DNA from: an uncultured Lachnospiraceae bacterium
GTDB lineage: Bacteria; Bacillota; Clostridia; Lachnospirales; Lachnospiraceae
Assembly (NCBI GenBank): GCA_934408585.1
Contig: CAKRVA010000002.1
Coordinates: 248,001-312,000 of the forward strand
DNA length: 64,000 nucleotides
Direction of reading: 5' to 3'
In this document: one piece after another, positions 53,244 to 61,838 of the stretch
Numbering within the stretch: position 1 is the first letter of the stretch
How the letters are laid out: every line of letters starts with the position of its first letter
Notes under the pieces: model-generated
Told to the model about the DNA's origin: nothing
The model's database searches: none
What the model saw: only the letters and a program-made list of their open reading frames with translations
Position numbers and translations under genes: made by a program

Positions 53244-55297
53244 GTTCCCCCTCCTGTCAATAGAAAGCTCCAAGATTCAAACCATTGCAAATACAGCATA
53301 ATATGGCTTGTTTTTACAACAGTTCCTGATATTATGGGGAAAAAGATTAAAAACAGAAAAAACGCTGCTTCCAAAAATACCGGAACAACCTGTCGTTTCC
53401 TGCGACCTAACAGCCATAGCGTATATCCCAGCATGCCACATAAAAAAATACTGCTTGCATAATACTGGTAAATAAATACGGTTCTTTTTACAAAAAACCA
53501 GGGCGCCAGCATCATGAAATAGAAGAAACACAACACGCCTGCTGCCTTATCCCTTTTGCGTATCACCCGAATTATCAAATAGAAAAAGGCGGCTGCACCT
53601 GCCCACCAGATAAATGGATTTCCAAACGTTGCTATCAGGCTGACCTTATCTTCACCCATGAAATTTCCGGAATCCACTAACGGTACTTTATCCAGCAGCC
53701 AGGTATACCATGGACTCTCGTAGGGATGCTCAAATACAATATCACTATGAAAATTCAGCATAAACAGAGAAGAATACCACATCACACTCCAGAGACTTTC
53801 CGCTCCCTCTGCCATCATCTGTGGTACAAAGGACAACAAATAAACTCCCAAGGGTAAAAGACTGTAAATCCCTATTGCTTCTACCAAAAGTACCCATACA
53901 TAGCCTGCCGGCTTTTCATTTTTCTTCTGCCGGTGTATCCAGAATATAACATAGCCCACAAACAGTACTGCCATTGCCAGCATCGCATAAAACCCGGTCC
54001 ACTTTGTAGATACTCCCATACCCACTGCCAGACCATCCAATATCATCCATCCTGCCAATTTTACCGATGGAACCCTTCTTTCCTCAGACAATTCCCTATC
54101 TGCGGTCTTCAGCACCTGAATCAGTAATGTTACCATTAAAAGAATAAAAAACGCCACAATACTATCCAAAGTAGCAATTCTTGATAGTGTATAATGCATG
54201 AAGTCCAGGCAAAACAGCACGGTCCCAAGCAAAGAAACGGTGCCGTTCCCAATCACAAGATAAAGAAACCAGAACAGTAATGGAACCATCAATATTCCAA
54301 CCACTGCACATATAAACCGCCAGCCGTATGGCGTTACTCCAAACAGCTTTTCACCTATGGCAATCAAAATTTTGCCCATGGGAGGATGTGTTGTTTCATA
54401 CATTTTCATTCCATTCAGGAATTCATATGCACTTCCGGCATAATAAACCTCGTCAAACATTGTCGTATCATAATACGTCATTTCCTCCGGATACAGCTCC
54501 TGCTCATCAAACAACTCCGGATAATCTTCCGCATTTACCGGAAGCAGAATAGCACCTTCCTCATCCATAATCACCATTTCCTGGTAACTGGCAGTTACAT
54601 TCCGGGACACCAGACCGAGATACCTCAATTTATGATGAATCTCCAACGTATTCCAGCAGTAGTTTGATTCCATCGTAACTTCCTCTTCCAAAGGAATCCA
54701 CTTCTTTTGATTTGTATCATAATAGGAAATCGCAACCACACGATCCAGCATATGACCAAGGTAAACATGAACACTTCCGACTTCCTTTTCTTCTCCCAGG
54801 TCAAGAATAATCTCGTCGCCTGTACCCCTTGCTACAAGCTCCAGCGAGGTTTGTGGCGTCTGCCTGCTTCCTAAGTGATAAAATACCAGTATTCCATATG
54901 CAATCGTCAGTGCTATCAATAATAGCAGTTGCTTTTTTGTAACCGGCTCCTTTATTGCATCGGATGAAAAAGAATTCTCTACAAGTGTAAGCCTCTCCTC
55001 TTCCCTCCATGGTAAATGATTCCGGAGCCGTTCTATCAGCAAATAAATTAACCATAAAACAGCCACTATCAAAAATGACAAAGAGCAATAGTATATTCCA
55101 AATCCAAACTCCTTATCTTGCAGGGGGCCTGCCAGATAAGTAAAGACTCCCGGAAGAGAGCAACCCAGCATTGTTATTGCTATTACTACTTTCTTTTTAT
55201 GTAATTGTTGTTTTCCCTTATATGCCATCAGCGACATATAATATATGCCGCTGATGGTAAGAAATATCGCTTCTATAATGATTATTATACTATTCAT
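53240..55297 (-). CDS. PMT-family glycosyltransferase (dolichyl/undecaprenyl-phosphate mannosyltransferase type)
   Basis: 685 residues. Two or three N-terminal helices precede an outside beta-sandwich of about 150 residues (DEIILDLGEEKEVGSVHVYL, discoidin-like); the GT-C core follows. EVYYAGSAYEFLNGMKMYE and THPPMGKILIAIGEKLFG are the classic PMT signature with acidic and HPP residues. C-terminal helices end the protein. Bacterial members O-glycosylate exported proteins from a polyprenyl-phosphate sugar. It begins 5 bp after a secreted-protein gene and overlaps the next glycosyltransferase, so the three act as one operon. Confidence 0.88.
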   Translation of the reverse strand: MNSIIIIIEAIFLTISGIYYMSLMAYKGKQQLHKKKVVIAITMLGCSLPGVFTYLAGPLQDKEFGFGIYYCSLSFLIVAVLWLIYLLIERLRNHLPWREEERLTLVENSFSSDAIKEPVTKKQLLLLIALTIAYGILVFYHLGSRQTPQTSLELVARGTGDEIILDLGEEKEVGSVHVYLGHMLDRVVAISYYDTNQKKWIPLEEEVTMESNYCWNTLEIHHKLRYLGLVSRNVTASYQEMVIMDEEGAILLPVNAEDYPELFDEQELYPEEMTYYDTTMFDEVYYAGSAYEFLNGMKMYETTHPPMGKILIAIGEKLFGVTPYGWRFICAVVGILMVPLLFWFLYLVIGNGTVSLLGTVLFCLDFMHYTLSRIATLDSIVAFFILLMVTLLIQVLKTADRELSEERRVPSVKLAGWMILDGLAVGMGVSTKWTGFYAMLAMAVLFVGYVIFWIHRQKKNEKPAGYVWVLLVEAIGIYSLLPLGVYLLSFVPQMMAEGAESLWSVMWYSSLFMLNFHSDIVFEHPYESPWYTWLLDKVPLVDSGNFMGEDKVSLIATFGNPFIWWAGAAAFFYLIIRVIRKRDKAAGVLCFFYFMMLAPWFFVKRTVFIYQYYASSIFLCGMLGYTLWLLGRRKRQVVPVFLEAAFFLFLIFFPIISGTVVKTSHIMLYLQWFESWSFLLTGGGT

Positions 55298-55302
55298 ATA
55301 AC

Positions 55303-56079
55303 CTATTTCGTTCCTTCTTCATACCCGCCAAAAATACTGTCGAGATAGCGGAAGCCATAGTATCCGTTTGAATCCTGAAGCTTACTGAAATCCGTTCCTG
55401 CCGGAATTACCACTACATAACGTTTTCCTTTATAAAGATAATGGATTTCATAATCTACATTTGTATTGGACTCAAGCAGATTCATCATATCCTTGGTAAA
55501 GCAGGTGAAATAATCCGTCTTAATGACGGCAGTTCCTACTGCGTTTGAATTATTCTGACCACCCTTTGAAGTCTGGTCCTTAATTACCTGTTCAACAGAT
55601 TTTGTAATCTCTTTTTTGAAGTCCTCGGTCTTTTTCTCAGCTGCTTTTTGTACCTCAATAGCTGCTTCTTCCCTCTTTTTTGCATTTTCTGCTTCCGGGT
55701 CTACCACAGGTACGACTTTCAATACCTTTTCATCATCAGGAACTTCTATTTCTGTCTCCGTTTGTATTTTTATAATCTCATATTTTTTATAACGTGCACA
55801 CAGACCGCTAGGTCCATCGAAACCTGTGGCCGGAGGAACATCCACTTCTACATCAAATTCATAAATAACCCCATTTGTCTTATGCACGGAACGGTCCTCA
55901 AAAAAAGAACTTCCCCTAGGAAAATTTTCTGTACCGAGCTGTGTTCCCTTTGTCTCAATTTCAGTAATCTGTTTCACTGTTTTTGCAACTACTTCGCTGA
56001 TTCCAACAGCATCTCCCAGATATACAAATGCTGCCAGTACCGCAGGTGCGGTAAATAATAATACTTTCTTTAAATTCAT
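55303..56079 (-). CDS. Secreted protein with helical linker and YEIHYLYKGKRY domain, copy 1
   Basis: 258 residues of no family I recognise. A signal peptide or anchor (MNLKKVLLFTAPAVLAAFVY) is followed by a variable region (35-115), a highly charged helix (EAENAKKREEAAIEVQKAAE onward, about 125-180) and a C-terminal domain of about 70 residues containing TDYFTCFTKDMMNLL, YEIHYLYKGKRYVVVIPAG and NGYYGFRYLDSIFGG. A paralog lies upstream. GGGGAAG precedes the ATG. It heads an operon with two GT-C glycosyltransferases, and its promoter carries the direct repeat shared with the lipoprotein gene at 57182. Confidence 0.78.
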   Translation of the reverse strand: MNLKKVLLFTAPAVLAAFVYLGDAVGISEVVAKTVKQITEIETKGTQLGTENFPRGSSFFEDRSVHKTNGVIYEFDVEVDVPPATGFDGPSGLCARYKKYEIIKIQTETEIEVPDDEKVLKVVPVVDPEAENAKKREEAAIEVQKAAEKKTEDFKKEITKSVEQVIKDQTSKGGQNNSNAVGTAVIKTDYFTCFTKDMMNLLESNTNVDYEIHYLYKGKRYVVVIPAGTDFSKLQDSNGYYGFRYLDSIFGGYEEGTK

Positions 56080-56160
56080 TGTTTCTTCCCCTTTTTTGTT
56101 ACTAATATTCTTCCATTAATTATATGCACTGTTTTAAAGAGTAGCATTACCCTAAATGTA

Positions 56161-56202
56161 TGTCAATTTTTCTGGAACGAAATGCATATTTCAGGCATGA
56201 AA
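56161..56202 (-). promoter_or_regulatory. Promoter with upstream direct repeats, secreted protein/PMT operon
   Basis: On the minus strand TTGACA (56166-56161), 17 bp, TACTCT. Upstream of the -35 box lie two direct repeats, plus-strand TGGAACGAAA (56173-56182) and AGGCATGAAA (56193-56202), 20 bp apart, the nearer one exactly 6 bp from the -35 box. The same arrangement occurs before the lipoprotein gene at 57182-57652. Confidence 0.65.
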
Positions 56203-56213
56203 AGATTTTTTAC

Positions 56214-56924
56214 TTATTTTGTTCCTTCTTCATACCCGCCAAAGATACTGTCGAGATAACGGAAACCATAGTATCCGTTCGAATCCTGAAGCTTACTGTA
56301 ATCCGTTCCTGCCGGAATTACAACTACATAACGTTTTCCCTTATAGAGATAGTGAATTTCATAATTTACAGTTGTATTGGACGCAAGCAGATTCATCATA
56401 TCCTGCGTAAAACACGTAAAATAGTCTGTTTTTATGACTGCGGTTGCAGCTGCTTTGGAATCTTCCCGACCGCTTGCTCCTGTCTGGCTTTTAATTGCCT
56501 GTTCCACAGACTTTGTAATTTCTTTTGTAAAGTCTTCGGTCTTTTTTTCTGCTGCTTTCTGTGCTTCAAGAGCTGCCTCTTCCCGCTGCTTTGCAATCTC
56601 TGCTTCCGGGTCTACCGAAGGTATTACTTTTTTTATTGGAATTATATTATCGGAATCATCACTTTCCTGTATATAGATTTTTTCATATTTATCAAAATAA
56701 TATGTTGTTACATGAACATATGTCTGAGCCTTAAAAATATAATAATATAATTCATCCTCAAAATCTTCGGGAGCAGTACCTGTTGCGATATGTCCTTCAA
56801 TCAATTTTCCCATGGTAACCCTTGTTTTGGCAAAAACCTGCTGGAATCCGGTTATATTTCCAAAGTAAATACACCCTGCCAATACAACCGGTACGGTAAG
56901 TAATAATGCTTTCTTTAAATTCAT
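56214..56924 (-). CDS. Secreted protein with helical linker and YEIHYLYKGKRY domain, copy 2
   Basis: 236 residues, paralog of the downstream gene. The signal segment MNLKKALLLTVPVVLAGCIY contains a possible LAGC lipobox, so this copy may be lipidated whereas copy 1 is not. A variable region with many Tyr (YYYIFKAQTYVHVTTYYFDK) follows, then the charged helix EAQKAAEKKTEDF and the near-identical C-terminal domain. AGGAGG lies 9 nt before the ATG at 56924. It has its own promoter (TTGACA at 57029-57024) without the direct repeats. Confidence 0.78.
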   Translation of the reverse strand: MNLKKALLLTVPVVLAGCIYFGNITGFQQVFAKTRVTMGKLIEGHIATGTAPEDFEDELYYYIFKAQTYVHVTTYYFDKYEKIYIQESDDSDNIIPIKKVIPSVDPEAEIAKQREEAALEAQKAAEKKTEDFTKEITKSVEQAIKSQTGASGREDSKAAATAVIKTDYFTCFTQDMMNLLASNTTVNYEIHYLYKGKRYVVVIPAGTDYSKLQDSNGYYGFRYLDSIFGGYEEGTK

Positions 56925-57092
56925 TCGCAATTCCTCCTACTTTTACTACAAATTCCTCTTCCTTTTTCCCCTATCCGCTTCTTTCCGGATATAGATTAGT
57001 GTAATCGAATGCATAAGTAAATGTCAATTCTGTATTTCCATCTCTATAAATATTTATATGATTTTTTCAATTTCAGCGTTTTGGAAAAATAA

Positions 57093-57126
57093 AAAGGAAA
57101 AGAAACTACAACCGTTCTTTTCCTTT
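57093..57126 (-). terminator. Terminator of the acidic lipoprotein gene
   Basis: AAAGGAAAAGAA pairs perfectly with TTCTTTTCCTTT around a 10-nt loop, followed on the minus strand by TTATTTTTCC. It lies 56 bp after the stop codon. Confidence 0.8.
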
Positions 57127-57181
57127 CTTTTTATACCCTTTTACATGATATCTACACAATAAACTTTTAACTGCGTATCAA

Positions 57182-57652
57182 TTACATTGCATCTACAACA
57201 GTCTGAAGAGCATCTAAAATTGTAAGCATAGCCTGATTTAAAGTATCTGCATCTTCTTCTGTAATAGTATCCTGAGTAATTTCACCCATTTCAGTAATAA
57301 CTTCCTGTGCAGAATTCAAAGTAGCTTCAATATCAGCATCAGCTTCTACTTCATCAGAGTTGTAAGCATCTACTACTGCATTGTAAGCATCTGTCATTGC
57401 TGCATAGTTTTCCTGAAGAGCTGCAAATGTTTCATCAGAGCAGGTTTCTGCTGCTACGTCTTCTGTTGCATCTTCTTCTGTTGCGTCTTCTGCTGCTGCA
57501 TCTTCTTCTACTACATCTTCTTCTGTTGCATCTTCAACAACATCCTCTACAACTTCATCCGTAGTAGTAGCTTCTTCTGTGCTGCCACATGCAGTAAGCA
57601 TAGACATTGTCATTGCTCCTGTTAATAATACTGCTAATAATTTCTTCTTCAT
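57182..57652 (-). CDS. Acidic low-complexity lipoprotein
   Basis: 156 residues. The lipobox is MLTAC (Cys22). Residues 25-65 are a strongly acidic tract built from VVEDVVEDATEED-like units, encoded by imperfect GTTGCATCTTCTTC DNA repeats on the plus strand. The last 90 residues form a helical bundle (ETFAALQENYAAMTDAYNAV onward) with another acidic stretch. No family recognised; the acid tract may bind cations or cell-wall polymers. GAGGAGAAC precedes the ATG. Its promoter carries the direct-repeat element. Confidence 0.78.
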   Translation of the reverse strand: MKKKLLAVLLTGAMTMSMLTACGSTEEATTTDEVVEDVVEDATEEDVVEEDAAAEDATEEDATEDVAAETCSDETFAALQENYAAMTDAYNAVVDAYNSDEVEADADIEATLNSAQEVITEMGEITQDTITEEDADTLNQAMLTILDALQTVVDAM

Positions 57653-57715
57653 AATGTTCTCCTCTTTTCTATGTTTTTTTACATAACGAATCTATCCTAA
57701 CATTTTTTTTAAATA

Positions 57716-57757
57716 TTACAACTCTTTTGGAACGAAAAGCACTTTTTTGGAATGAAA
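57716..57757 (-). promoter_or_regulatory. Promoter -35 region with upstream direct repeats, acidic lipoprotein gene
   Basis: On the minus strand a TTGTAA -35 box (57721-57716). Upstream lie TGGAACGAAA (57728-57737) and TGGAATGAAA (57748-57757), read on plus, 20 bp apart; the nearer repeat is exactly 6 bp from the -35 box. Paired direct repeats spaced about two helical turns next to a -35 box are the usual binding mode of LytTR-domain activators. Confidence 0.65.
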
Positions 57758-57810
57758 TGCATTATTGACGATTTCTATCTGCTTCGATTATAATGTAAAA
57801 CGGTTTTGAG

Positions 57811-58043
57811 ATATTATTGGAGGCAATTGCGAAACTCAGAGCATTGTGGGAATATGCAGGCAATCTTTCTTCTCAAGTCCCATATGCCAAGCACTTCAAT
57901 GAGCCTCAGAGATAAAAAACGTGTTCAGCAAAGGCCTCCACGTTTTTATGAGTCTCATTTCCGTGGCATATGAAAACTTTTCGCAGAAAGATTACCTGCA
58001 TATTCAAAAAAGTATTTGAGTTTCGCAAACGCCTATTAATATC
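57811..58043. repeat. Long imperfect inverted repeat (about 230 bp)
   Basis: The two arms match along nearly their whole length: ATATTA at each outer end, TTGCGAAACTCA/TGAGTTTCGCAA, AATATGCAGG-AATCTTTCT/AGAAAGATT-CCTGCATATT, CATATGCCA/TGGCATATG, and ATAAAAAACGTG/CACGTTTTTAT near the loop. A 15-nt apical loop separates the arms. It contains no open frame with a ribosome binding site. It could be a MITE-like element or a large structured leader, since it ends 23 bp before the LytTR regulator gene. Confidence 0.85.
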
Positions 58044-58066
58044 ATTGATTTATGAGGAAATATTTC

Positions 58067-58783
58067 ATGCAAATAGCAATTTGTGATAATGAAGCAGCAC
58101 AGCAGAATATTTTATTACAGCTTCTGAAAGAATATATGATAAAACATCAGATAGCTTATTCCGTTACCGTGTTTAATAATGGAGAAGATTTTCTGAAAAG
58201 CGCTGCGGGAAAAAAATTTGACATTGTTTTTCTTGATATATATATGGAAGAAAAAGATGGTATTACCACAGCAAAAGAACTTCAGAACATACAGAAAACC
58301 AAGATTATCTTTGTTACCACCAGCAAAGATTTTGCAGTTGAAGCCTTTCAGTTAAATGCGGTCCATTATCTTGTAAAACCTATTTGTACCCAGGATTTTG
58401 AAGATGCACTATCCCGCTGCTTTCCTCTGGAAGACAAAGTTGCCATACATACTTTAAAAACAACTGAAGGAACCATTTGTCTGCGGGAAGACCATATTTG
58501 TTTTATTGAAGCAACCGGAAAGTGTTCTCTTGTTTATACGATAAATTCTGAATCTCCTTATAAGTGTCCTTACGCTTTTAAGCAGTTTGTACATGGCTTA
58601 AAATCCGAAGATTTTGTTCAATGCCATAGAAGCTATTTGATTAATTTGAATTTTGCAGACCACATTACGGGTTCCGAGATACATATGAAGGAAAATCAGA
58701 CCATTCCCATCAGCCGCACGGAAAAGGCATCCTTTATGGAAAGCTATAAAAATTATTTATTCCGTCAGGCAAAGGAGGGCTAA
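58067..58783 (+). CDS. LytTR-family response regulator
   Basis: 238 residues. The receiver domain opens MQIAICDNEAAQQN, with phosphoacceptor Asp in IVFLDIYMEEKDG near 57. A C-terminal LytTR DNA-binding domain (about 135-238) contains FIEATGKCSLVY and FVQCHRSYLINL, the typical conserved segment. LytTR regulators bind direct repeats. I choose the ATG at 58067 with GAGGAAA upstream; the ATG at 58052 would contain that site. The sensor kinase follows 5 bp downstream. Confidence 0.93.
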   Translation: MQIAICDNEAAQQNILLQLLKEYMIKHQIAYSVTVFNNGEDFLKSAAGKKFDIVFLDIYMEEKDGITTAKELQNIQKTKIIFVTTSKDFAVEAFQLNAVHYLVKPICTQDFEDALSRCFPLEDKVAIHTLKTTEGTICLREDHICFIEATGKCSLVYTINSESPYKCPYAFKQFVHGLKSEDFVQCHRSYLINLNFADHITGSEIHMKENQTIPISRTEKASFMESYKNYLFRQAKEG

Positions 58784-58788
58784 TTGTT

Positions 58789-60129
58789 ATGGAAATTTTT
58801 TTAGAACTTTTACTTTCTCTTGCCTATCAGATTCCGGTAACCTGGTGGCGTTACTCTTCTTTTTCGATTCGATTACGTTTTTCGGTTAAAAAAACTGTTC
58901 TTATTCTCAGTTTTGTTTTCCTATCCTTAAATATAATTGCCGTATTTTCCGGTATGTATAATAGCTTTACTCTGGCATGTCGTTTTCGTACGATTATGGC
59001 ACTAATTATGATAGCCCTTTCTTTATACTTAATCAAAGACCATGCCGGCAAACAGATATTTATCGTCGCTTTCTATATCAATGGGTTATTTATGCTCACT
59101 TCCCTTTGTCTGTTAGCAGAACTACTTATTTATCAGGATGAAACCATTAACCATGTTTTATTCAAATTAATTTCCTTCTCGTTATTGATGGTTCTTTTTA
59201 CCCCATTATTCTTAAAATATGTACATACGCCTTTAAAGAGCATTTTATTTGACTGCAATACCAAAATATGGAATGTTGTTTGGTTTCCGGCACTTTTTCA
59301 ATGCGTTCTTGCGTTGGTTACCACAATTCCCATCTGGAATATTGAAAACATTTCCTTTTCATCACCTATCCTGCGCTTTTTTATAAGTTTGTGCGGATTT
59401 ATTTTTCACTCCAGTATTATTTATCTGATACGGGCAAATATGGAAATTACCAAAGAAGCTTGTGAATTGGAAACTGCAAAGCAGCAATTGGTTATTCAGC
59501 AGTACCAATATGAAAAAATACAGGACGAAATGGAAACTTCCCGGCGTTTTCGCCATGATTTTAAGCATCATGCTGCTTTGATCAATTCTCTTTTGGAAGA
59601 TACCACCTGTACGGACCAGGAAAAGCTTCGCCGGTTATCCTCTTACTGTGAAGAATATTTTGGCTCTCTTCCGGGATTTGAAGAAGTTTCTTACTGTGAG
59701 AATTATGCTTTAAATCTTTTATTAAATTATTATGTTTCAAAATGTAAAAAATCTGATGTGCAAATGAATATTCATCTTAACATAGAAAAATCCATACCCA
59801 TTGAGGATACGGATTTATGTACCATAATCGGAAATATTTTATTAAATGCATGGGAAGCAGCTTCCCATGCAGAAAAATCTGTCCGCAATATCGATGTGAC
59901 GATTACACAGAAAAATAACAGCGTTTATATTGTGGTAGAAAATGGATTTACCGGAGAACTTCTTCCAACCTCCCATGAAAATTCATATCTTTCCACAAAG
60001 CATAACGGTGATGGTCTGGGACTTGCCAGTATCACCAGCATCGCAAAACGATATGGCGGTACCTGTGAGTTTGGAAAATCGCCGGTCAACGACCATATCT
60101 TTTGCTCTAAGGTTTTCTTTTTATATTAA
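58789..60129 (+). CDS. GHKL sensor histidine kinase (AgrC/VirS-like)
   Basis: 446 residues. Six membrane helices occupy the first 215 residues, followed by a coiled coil (EACELETAKQQLVIQQYQYEK), the HPK10-type H-box FRHDFKHHAALINSLL near 257, the N-box IIGNILLNAWEAA near 347 and GDGLGLASITSIAKRYGG. The layout matches peptide-sensing kinases. No agrB or agrD-like gene is present. Its stop codon overlaps by 4 bp the end of the convergent ABC transporter gene, with no terminator between. Confidence 0.92.
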   Translation: MEIFLELLLSLAYQIPVTWWRYSSFSIRLRFSVKKTVLILSFVFLSLNIIAVFSGMYNSFTLACRFRTIMALIMIALSLYLIKDHAGKQIFIVAFYINGLFMLTSLCLLAELLIYQDETINHVLFKLISFSLLMVLFTPLFLKYVHTPLKSILFDCNTKIWNVVWFPALFQCVLALVTTIPIWNIENISFSSPILRFFISLCGFIFHSSIIYLIRANMEITKEACELETAKQQLVIQQYQYEKIQDEMETSRRFRHDFKHHAALINSLLEDTTCTDQEKLRRLSSYCEEYFGSLPGFEEVSYCENYALNLLLNYYVSKCKKSDVQMNIHLNIEKSIPIEDTDLCTIIGNILLNAWEAASHAEKSVRNIDVTITQKNNSVYIVVENGFTGELLPTSHENSYLSTKHNGDGLGLASITSIAKRYGGTCEFGKSPVNDHIFCSKVFFLY

Positions 60130-60899
60130 TTACCACATTCTACACTGATTTTATTAAAGGTGCTCATGATATCTTCTGTCGTGAGTGCTTTTTTCTCTTC
60201 TCCGCTTTTATCAATGATTGCCTCACCCTGATGCATCATAATCAGACGATTTCCATACTCTACGGCATAGCGGAGATTATGCGTTACCATAATGGTGGTT
60301 ACTTTCTTTTCCTGAACAATCTGATTGGTCAGTTCCATAATCAAATCTGCAGTTTTTGGATCAAGTGCCGCCGTATGTTCATCCAGAATCAAAAATTCAA
60401 TTGGCGTCATAGTTGACATTAACAATGACAAAGCCTGACGCTGACCTCCCGATAAAGACCCAACCTGTGTATAAAGTTTATCCTCCAGTCCAAGATTCAG
60501 GGTAGATAACAGTTCTTTATATTCATTGATTTTCGCTTTGTTGACACCTCTGCCAAGATTATATGGTTTTCCCTTATTATCGGCAATCGAAAGATTCTCT
60601 AGAATCGTCATGGATGGACATGTACCTTTTGCAGGGTCCTGATATACTCTTCCGATTCTGCGATGACGAATGTAATCTTTTTTATCTACAATTGATGTTC
60701 CATTCACCACGATATCCCCGGAATCGATTGGAATACTACCACAAATAATATTCAAAAGAGAGGTCTTTCCTGAGCCATTACTACCAACAACTGCGACAAA
60801 ATCCTGATCCTCAATTTGCAGGGAGAAATTCTGAAACAGACAAAGCTCATTTACCGAGCCCGGATTATAATATTTATGAATATTCTTCAGTTCAATCAT
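60126..60899 (-). CDS. trpZ: ABC transporter ATPase, tryptophan-type uptake
   Basis: 257 residues. Walker A is GSNGSGKTSLLN, signature LSGGQRQALSLLMS, Walker B LILDEHTAALD (His follows the catalytic Glu) and switch His in VTHNLRYA. It belongs to the ATPase group of ABC_sub_bind/LivF-like importers. It overlaps the permease by 4 bp. Tryptophan is inferred from the T-box upstream of the operon. Confidence 0.88.
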   Translation of the reverse strand: MIELKNIHKYYNPGSVNELCLFQNFSLQIEDQDFVAVVGSNGSGKTSLLNIICGSIPIDSGDIVVNGTSIVDKKDYIRHRRIGRVYQDPAKGTCPSMTILENLSIADNKGKPYNLGRGVNKAKINEYKELLSTLNLGLEDKLYTQVGSLSGGQRQALSLLMSTMTPIEFLILDEHTAALDPKTADLIMELTNQIVQEKKVTTIMVTHNLRYAVEYGNRLIMMHQGEAIIDKSGEEKKALTTEDIMSTFNKISVECGN

Positions 60900-61798
60900 G
60901 ACTCTTTGCCTCCCTGCTCTTTAATTTTTGCCCCTTTGTTTTTATCCATACTGAGCACCAGAATAATCAGGAATAATATTGCTATAATCAATTTAAGATC
61001 CGTAGACGGAAGTCCTATTTGTAATGCCAGTGCCACACAGCCTTTATAAATAATAGAACCGATTATAACACTGCTGGTTACTCTGATTAGTGTAATCTTC
61101 TTAAAAAGACTGGTTCCAATAATCACACTTGCAAGTCCGATAACAACCGTTCCGGTTCCCATAGAAACATCAAAATAGCGTTGCTGCTGGGCAAAGACAC
61201 ATCCGCCAAGAGATACGAGACCATTCGCAATTGCTAATCCAATGATCTTTATCATCCCTTTATCCACACCAAGTGTTGTTACAAGCGTATCATTATCCCC
61301 CACTGCGCGAAGCAAAAATCCCGATTTTGTACGCATATATGCATCTAACAGGTATTTTGTTATTAATGTAAGAATTAGTATTACCAAAACCGTCTGGTAT
61401 GGACGAAATGCTTCCGGGATAATCTTATTTATAAAGGAATTATCAAAAATAGTTTCATTGTTATAAATTGGGAGGTTTGCACGTCCCGCAATTCTTAAGT
61501 TTACGGTATAAAGTGCTGTCATCATGATGATTCCGGAAAGTAAATCTCTTACTTTAAGCTTTACATGAATCACACCGGTTAAAATTCCAATAACAACGCC
61601 TGCCGCAAAGCTGATAGGGAGTGTCAGTAATGGATTCATTCCTTTGGAAATCAGTATACAGGTAATTGCTGCTCCCATAGGAAAACTGCCATCTACCGTC
61701 AAATCCGGAAAATCCAGAATTTTGTACGTAATATAAACACCCAATGCCATAATGGCATAAATCATACCTTGTTCCAAAACACTTAATAATAACGACAC
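60896..61798 (-). CDS. trpY: ABC transporter permease, tryptophan-type uptake
   Basis: 300 residues and about nine helices of the LivH-like BPD_transp_2 fold, with LTVDGSFPMGAAITCILI near 34-51 and the GVDKGMIKIIGLAIANGLVSLGG segment in the cytoplasmic coupling region. It follows the substrate-binding gene by 40 bp and overlaps the ATPase gene. Confidence 0.88.
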   Translation of the reverse strand: MSLLLSVLEQGMIYAIMALGVYITYKILDFPDLTVDGSFPMGAAITCILISKGMNPLLTLPISFAAGVVIGILTGVIHVKLKVRDLLSGIIMMTALYTVNLRIAGRANLPIYNNETIFDNSFINKIIPEAFRPYQTVLVILILTLITKYLLDAYMRTKSGFLLRAVGDNDTLVTTLGVDKGMIKIIGLAIANGLVSLGGCVFAQQQRYFDVSMGTGTVVIGLASVIIGTSLFKKITLIRVTSSVIIGSIIYKGCVALALQIGLPSTDLKLIIAILFLIILVLSMDKNKGAKIKEQGGKES

Positions 61799-61838
61799 GT
61801 TGCTACCTCCTGCGTCTGCATTTGCAATGCAGTGCTTT

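Larger units (their letters stand above)
55303..56636. repeat. Tandem gene duplication (two homologous arms of about 420 bp)
   Basis: About 55303-55725 and 56214-56636 encode the homologous C-terminal 140 residues of the two secreted proteins and are also very similar as DNA; the first 60 bases of each arm differ at only a few positions. The N-terminal thirds are unrelated beyond the signal peptide. Recombination between the arms could delete or fuse the genes. Confidence 0.85.

Noticed and set aside
58067..60129. An agr-type quorum-sensing locus
   Set aside because: The LytTR/GHKL pair resembles AgrA/AgrC, but I find no AgrB-like protease or short AgrD-like peptide gene nearby.
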